DNA from: Salibacterium qingdaonense
GTDB lineage: Bacteria > Bacillota > Bacilli > Bacillales > Marinococcaceae
DNA: 64,000 bases
Assembly: GCF_900114715.1 (NCBI RefSeq)
Contig: NZ_FOTY01000004.1
Location: forward strand, 62,001-126,000
Reading direction: 5' to 3'
Position numbers and translations under genes: made by a program
Notes under the pieces: model-generated
What the model was told of the DNA's origin: nothing
What the model saw: the letters and a program-made list of their open reading frames with translations, nothing else
The model's database searches: none
Shown here: one piece after another, positions 62,244-64,000 of the stretch
How the letters are laid out: every line of letters starts with the position of its first letter
Position numbering within the stretch: position 1 is the stretch's first letter

Positions 62244-62927
62244 ATGCTTTCTTTTATTGGATCCCTGCTATTTTTATTTTTTACAGCGATTCTCGTTGTC
62301 CGACTTATGGGAAAAACAGCGCTTGCCCAATTCACGCCTCATGATTTCACAGCTATATTTTTCATCATTGCTATGGCGATGAACCCAATTGATGCTGACA
62401 GTATAGGAAAAGCCCTTGTTGGTATTCTGCTCATCATCACCCTTCATCTTTCTTTTGCGAGGTTGAGTTTATACAACCACCTTAACCGTTTTCTCATCGG
62501 AGAACCTGCGATATTAATCAAGCACGGGAAGCTGAATCGTTCGAATCTAAAAAAAAGCCGATTTTCCCTTGCTGAACTGCTTTCGAGTGTAAGAAGTCAG
62601 GGGTACAAGGATTTAACTACTATTCAATACGCCATTCTTGAGCCAAACGGTGCCATCAGCGTGCTGCCAAAAGAAAGTACAATCCCCGTTACAAAACACG
62701 ACGCAGGTATCGAACCTTATTACCAAGGTTTTCCTGTTGCTGTTATCGTAGAAGGAGATATTCAGCATGAACATTTAAAAATGATTGATAAAGACGAAAC
62801 ATGGCTGAAGCACGCGGTGCAAAAAGCAGGTTTTGGCAGTATCCGACACGTGTTTTTTGCCGTCGTTAAGGATCCGGAACATTCCTTAATTATAGATAAT
62901 GGACACGGAGCGATCCGGGAGTATTAA
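62244..62927 (+). CDS. DUF421-family membrane protein (YetF-like)
   Basis: A 227-residue protein with three N-terminal spans (LSFIGSLLFLFFTAILVVRL, FTAIFFIIAMAM, ALVGILLIITLHLSFA) carrying the family sequence RLMGKTALAQFTPHDF, and a C-terminal soluble part with the DUF421 signature (PAILIKHGKLNRSNLKKSRF, then LAELLSSVRSQGY and IQYAILEPNGAISVLPK). B. subtilis relatives YetF and YkjA are linked to spore germination or stress, without a known reaction. AAAAGGTGG precedes the ATG. Confidence 0.9.
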   Translation: MLSFIGSLLFLFFTAILVVRLMGKTALAQFTPHDFTAIFFIIAMAMNPIDADSIGKALVGILLIITLHLSFARLSLYNHLNRFLIGEPAILIKHGKLNRSNLKKSRFSLAELLSSVRSQGYKDLTTIQYAILEPNGAISVLPKESTIPVTKHDAGIEPYYQGFPVAVIVEGDIQHEHLKMIDKDETWLKHAVQKAGFGSIRHVFFAVVKDPEHSLIIDNGHGAIREY

Positions 62928-63011
62928 TCATGCTGAAATAAGGACCTCCATGCACCCTCCCTGGGCGTGCAGCATATGATATAGAGACTGCCGAAAAGGG
63001 AGGGATCAAGT

Positions 63012-63443
63012 ATGTACTCTTATAGAGATACGCACGATTATGGATCCAATCCATATATCGTTAATATCAAAGAAGCAGCGATACAAAATCGGACATTCCG
63101 GACAGCATTGTGGACAGGGAATCATCTACAGGTAACGGTCATGAGTATTCCTGCAGGAAGCGATATCGGGCTGGAAGTACATCCTGATGTGGATCAGTTT
63201 TTACGGATTGAAGGCGGAGAAGGCCTTGTCCGGATGGGGAATTCAGAAAATAATATTTTTTTCCAGAAGAGAGTGTTTGATGATGACGCTGTCATGGTAC
63301 CAGCCGGGATATGGCATAATTTAATTAATACAGGAGATAAGCCGTTAAAACTCTATACCATTTATGCACCGCCGGAACATCCATTCGGAACCATTCATCA
63401 CACGAAAAACGATGCCGCAGCAGACGAAAACAAATATGACTGA
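63012..63443 (+). CDS. Cupin-domain protein
   Basis: A 143-residue single-domain cupin. The two metal-binding motifs are GLEVHPDVDQFLRIEGGEG (His and Gln in place of one usual His/Glu, so the ligand set is slightly altered) and PAGIWHNLINTGDKPLKLYT. GGGAGGG precedes the ATG. The closing APPEHPFGTIHHTK is typical of a family near mannose-6-phosphate isomerase-like cupins common in Bacillaceae. The reaction is unknown. Confidence 0.85.
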   Translation: MYSYRDTHDYGSNPYIVNIKEAAIQNRTFRTALWTGNHLQVTVMSIPAGSDIGLEVHPDVDQFLRIEGGEGLVRMGNSENNIFFQKRVFDDDAVMVPAGIWHNLINTGDKPLKLYTIYAPPEHPFGTIHHTKNDAAADENKYD

Positions 63444-63452
63444 AAAACTCAG

Positions 63453-63484
63453 GGCAGGAGTGTTATATAAAATCGACTCCTGCC
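63453..63484 (+). terminator. Hairpin downstream of the cupin gene
   Basis: Perfect 9-base arms GGCAGGAGT and ACTCCTGCC around a 14-base AT-rich loop. No T-run follows, so termination would be weak. Confidence 0.5.
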
Positions 63485-63556
63485 GTTCAATAAAATGATA
63501 AATGTTATAGGGAGGCAGGGGAGTTCAAAGAACAAAGCAAATATCTTAAAGATCTA

Positions 63557-63590
<34 letters not shown>

Positions 63591-63680
63591 GCGGAGTGTG
63601 TTTTATTATTGTATCAAAAGTTAAGTTTACTTCAGTTTTTGAGACGGAACGAAATAATATGGATTCATTAATTTTATTTT

Positions 63681-64000
63681 TTATTCAACCAGCCATCTGG
63701 CTTCAAATATAACTACTTTTTCATCCTTGTTAATGATACGCTTTCGATGTTCTTCTTTATACCAGTTGTTTGATATTTGATCCCCTGATCTCATAATGGC
63801 CAGTGGCGATACGCCGCCTGCTTCAATGGGAATGTTTTTCACATTCGTATAAGTAGTCGAATCAAACACGAATGGCAGGTTCACTATATTCTGCGCCATC
63901 CCTTGAGATACCGTTTCCTTTTCTTTCACTTTTTTATCTCCTATGATCAGCTTCAGCGGAGTAACCTCTTCTTCCCTGCTCTGTTCCCGGTCTATACCAA
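63681..64000 (-). CDS. Unidentified protein, C-terminal part (cut by right edge)
   Basis: The frame stays open through base 64000 without a stop, so this is the last 106 residues of a longer gene. A GTG at 63929 is not needed as a start: the upstream codons (REEEVTPLKLIIGDKKVKEK) read like ordinary protein. The rest is TYTNVKNIPIEAGGVSPLAI, then NWYKEEHRKRIINKDEKVVI and FEARWLVE. No membrane span or known motif is visible and I cannot name the family. Confidence 0.55.
   Translation of the reverse strand, partial: GIDREQSREEEVTPLKLIIGDKKVKEKETVSQGMAQNIVNLPFVFDSTTYTNVKNIPIEAGGVSPLAIMRSGDQISNNWYKEEHRKRIINKDEKVVIFEARWLVE

Overview
The window looks like a chromosomal segment of a spore-forming, probably halophilic or alkaliphilic member of the Bacillaceae. 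The basis is inference from gene content: odhAB, addBA and sbcDC in Bacillus-type order, close matches from memory to B. subtilis families (YkpA, YjlB, YhfW, YitL/CvfB, YpcP, Tgl, MhqR, OpuD, YfhD), strong AGGAGG ribosome binding sites, a spore-coat transglutaminase and a SleB-type cell-wall hydrolase. No rRNA, tRNA, IS element, prophage or CRISPR array was seen. This is mostly ordinary core and accessory chromosome.

Layout. 0-6 kb: a HAD phosphatase, then odhA-odhB (2-oxoglutarate dehydrogenase E1/E2) ending in a terminator that belongs to a dispersed repeat; a ~660-base gene-free stretch with direct repeats follows. 6-18.5 kb: a small conserved protein, then the tightly coupled DNA-repair operon addB-addA-sbcD-sbcC, all joints overlapping. 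18.5-24.7 kb: small and hypothetical genes, a CHY zinc-finger protein, a nucleoside transporter, a GNAT-DUF6501 pair and a membrane-anchored trypsin-like protease. 24.7-29 kb: ABC-F protein YkpA and a TetR-MFS efflux pair with candidate operators. 29-32 kb: a uroporphyrinogen-III synthase-like gene convergent with modA-modB-mobA (molybdate uptake and cofactor maturation, no modC). 32-36.5 kb: a large 7TM hybrid histidine kinase with two kinase cores, an OmpR-type regulator and a 48-residue SinI-like gene. 36.5-47 kb: cupin YjlB, an HPr-like protein lacking the catalytic His, ypcP-cvfB, two FAD oxidoreductases, a TSUP transporter and a large-subunit catalase with a SigmaB-like promoter, then a ribbon-helix-helix gene. 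47-50 kb: a ~460-base composite repeat, tgl, and a purine-type phosphoribosyltransferase plus permease preceded by a PurR-box-like palindrome. 50-55.5 kb: MhqR-WrbA (quinone stress) and cysJ-cysI (sulfite reductase). 55.5-64 kb: YfhD-like protein, OpuD-type betaine carrier, an MFS gene split by a -1 frameshift exactly at an A-AAA-AAG heptamer, a SleB-like hydrolase, LysE and APC transporters, a DUF421 protein, a cupin, and a gene cut by the right edge.

Common themes are redox and electrophile defence (katE, mhqR-wrbA, yhfW), anion assimilation (molybdate, sulfite, a siroheme-precursor enzyme) and osmoadaptation (opuD). I did not find a convincing new multi-gene system. The observations most worth following are the slippery-heptamer MFS gene, the dispersed repeats, the His-less HPr homologue, the SinI-like mini-gene and the operator-like repeats.
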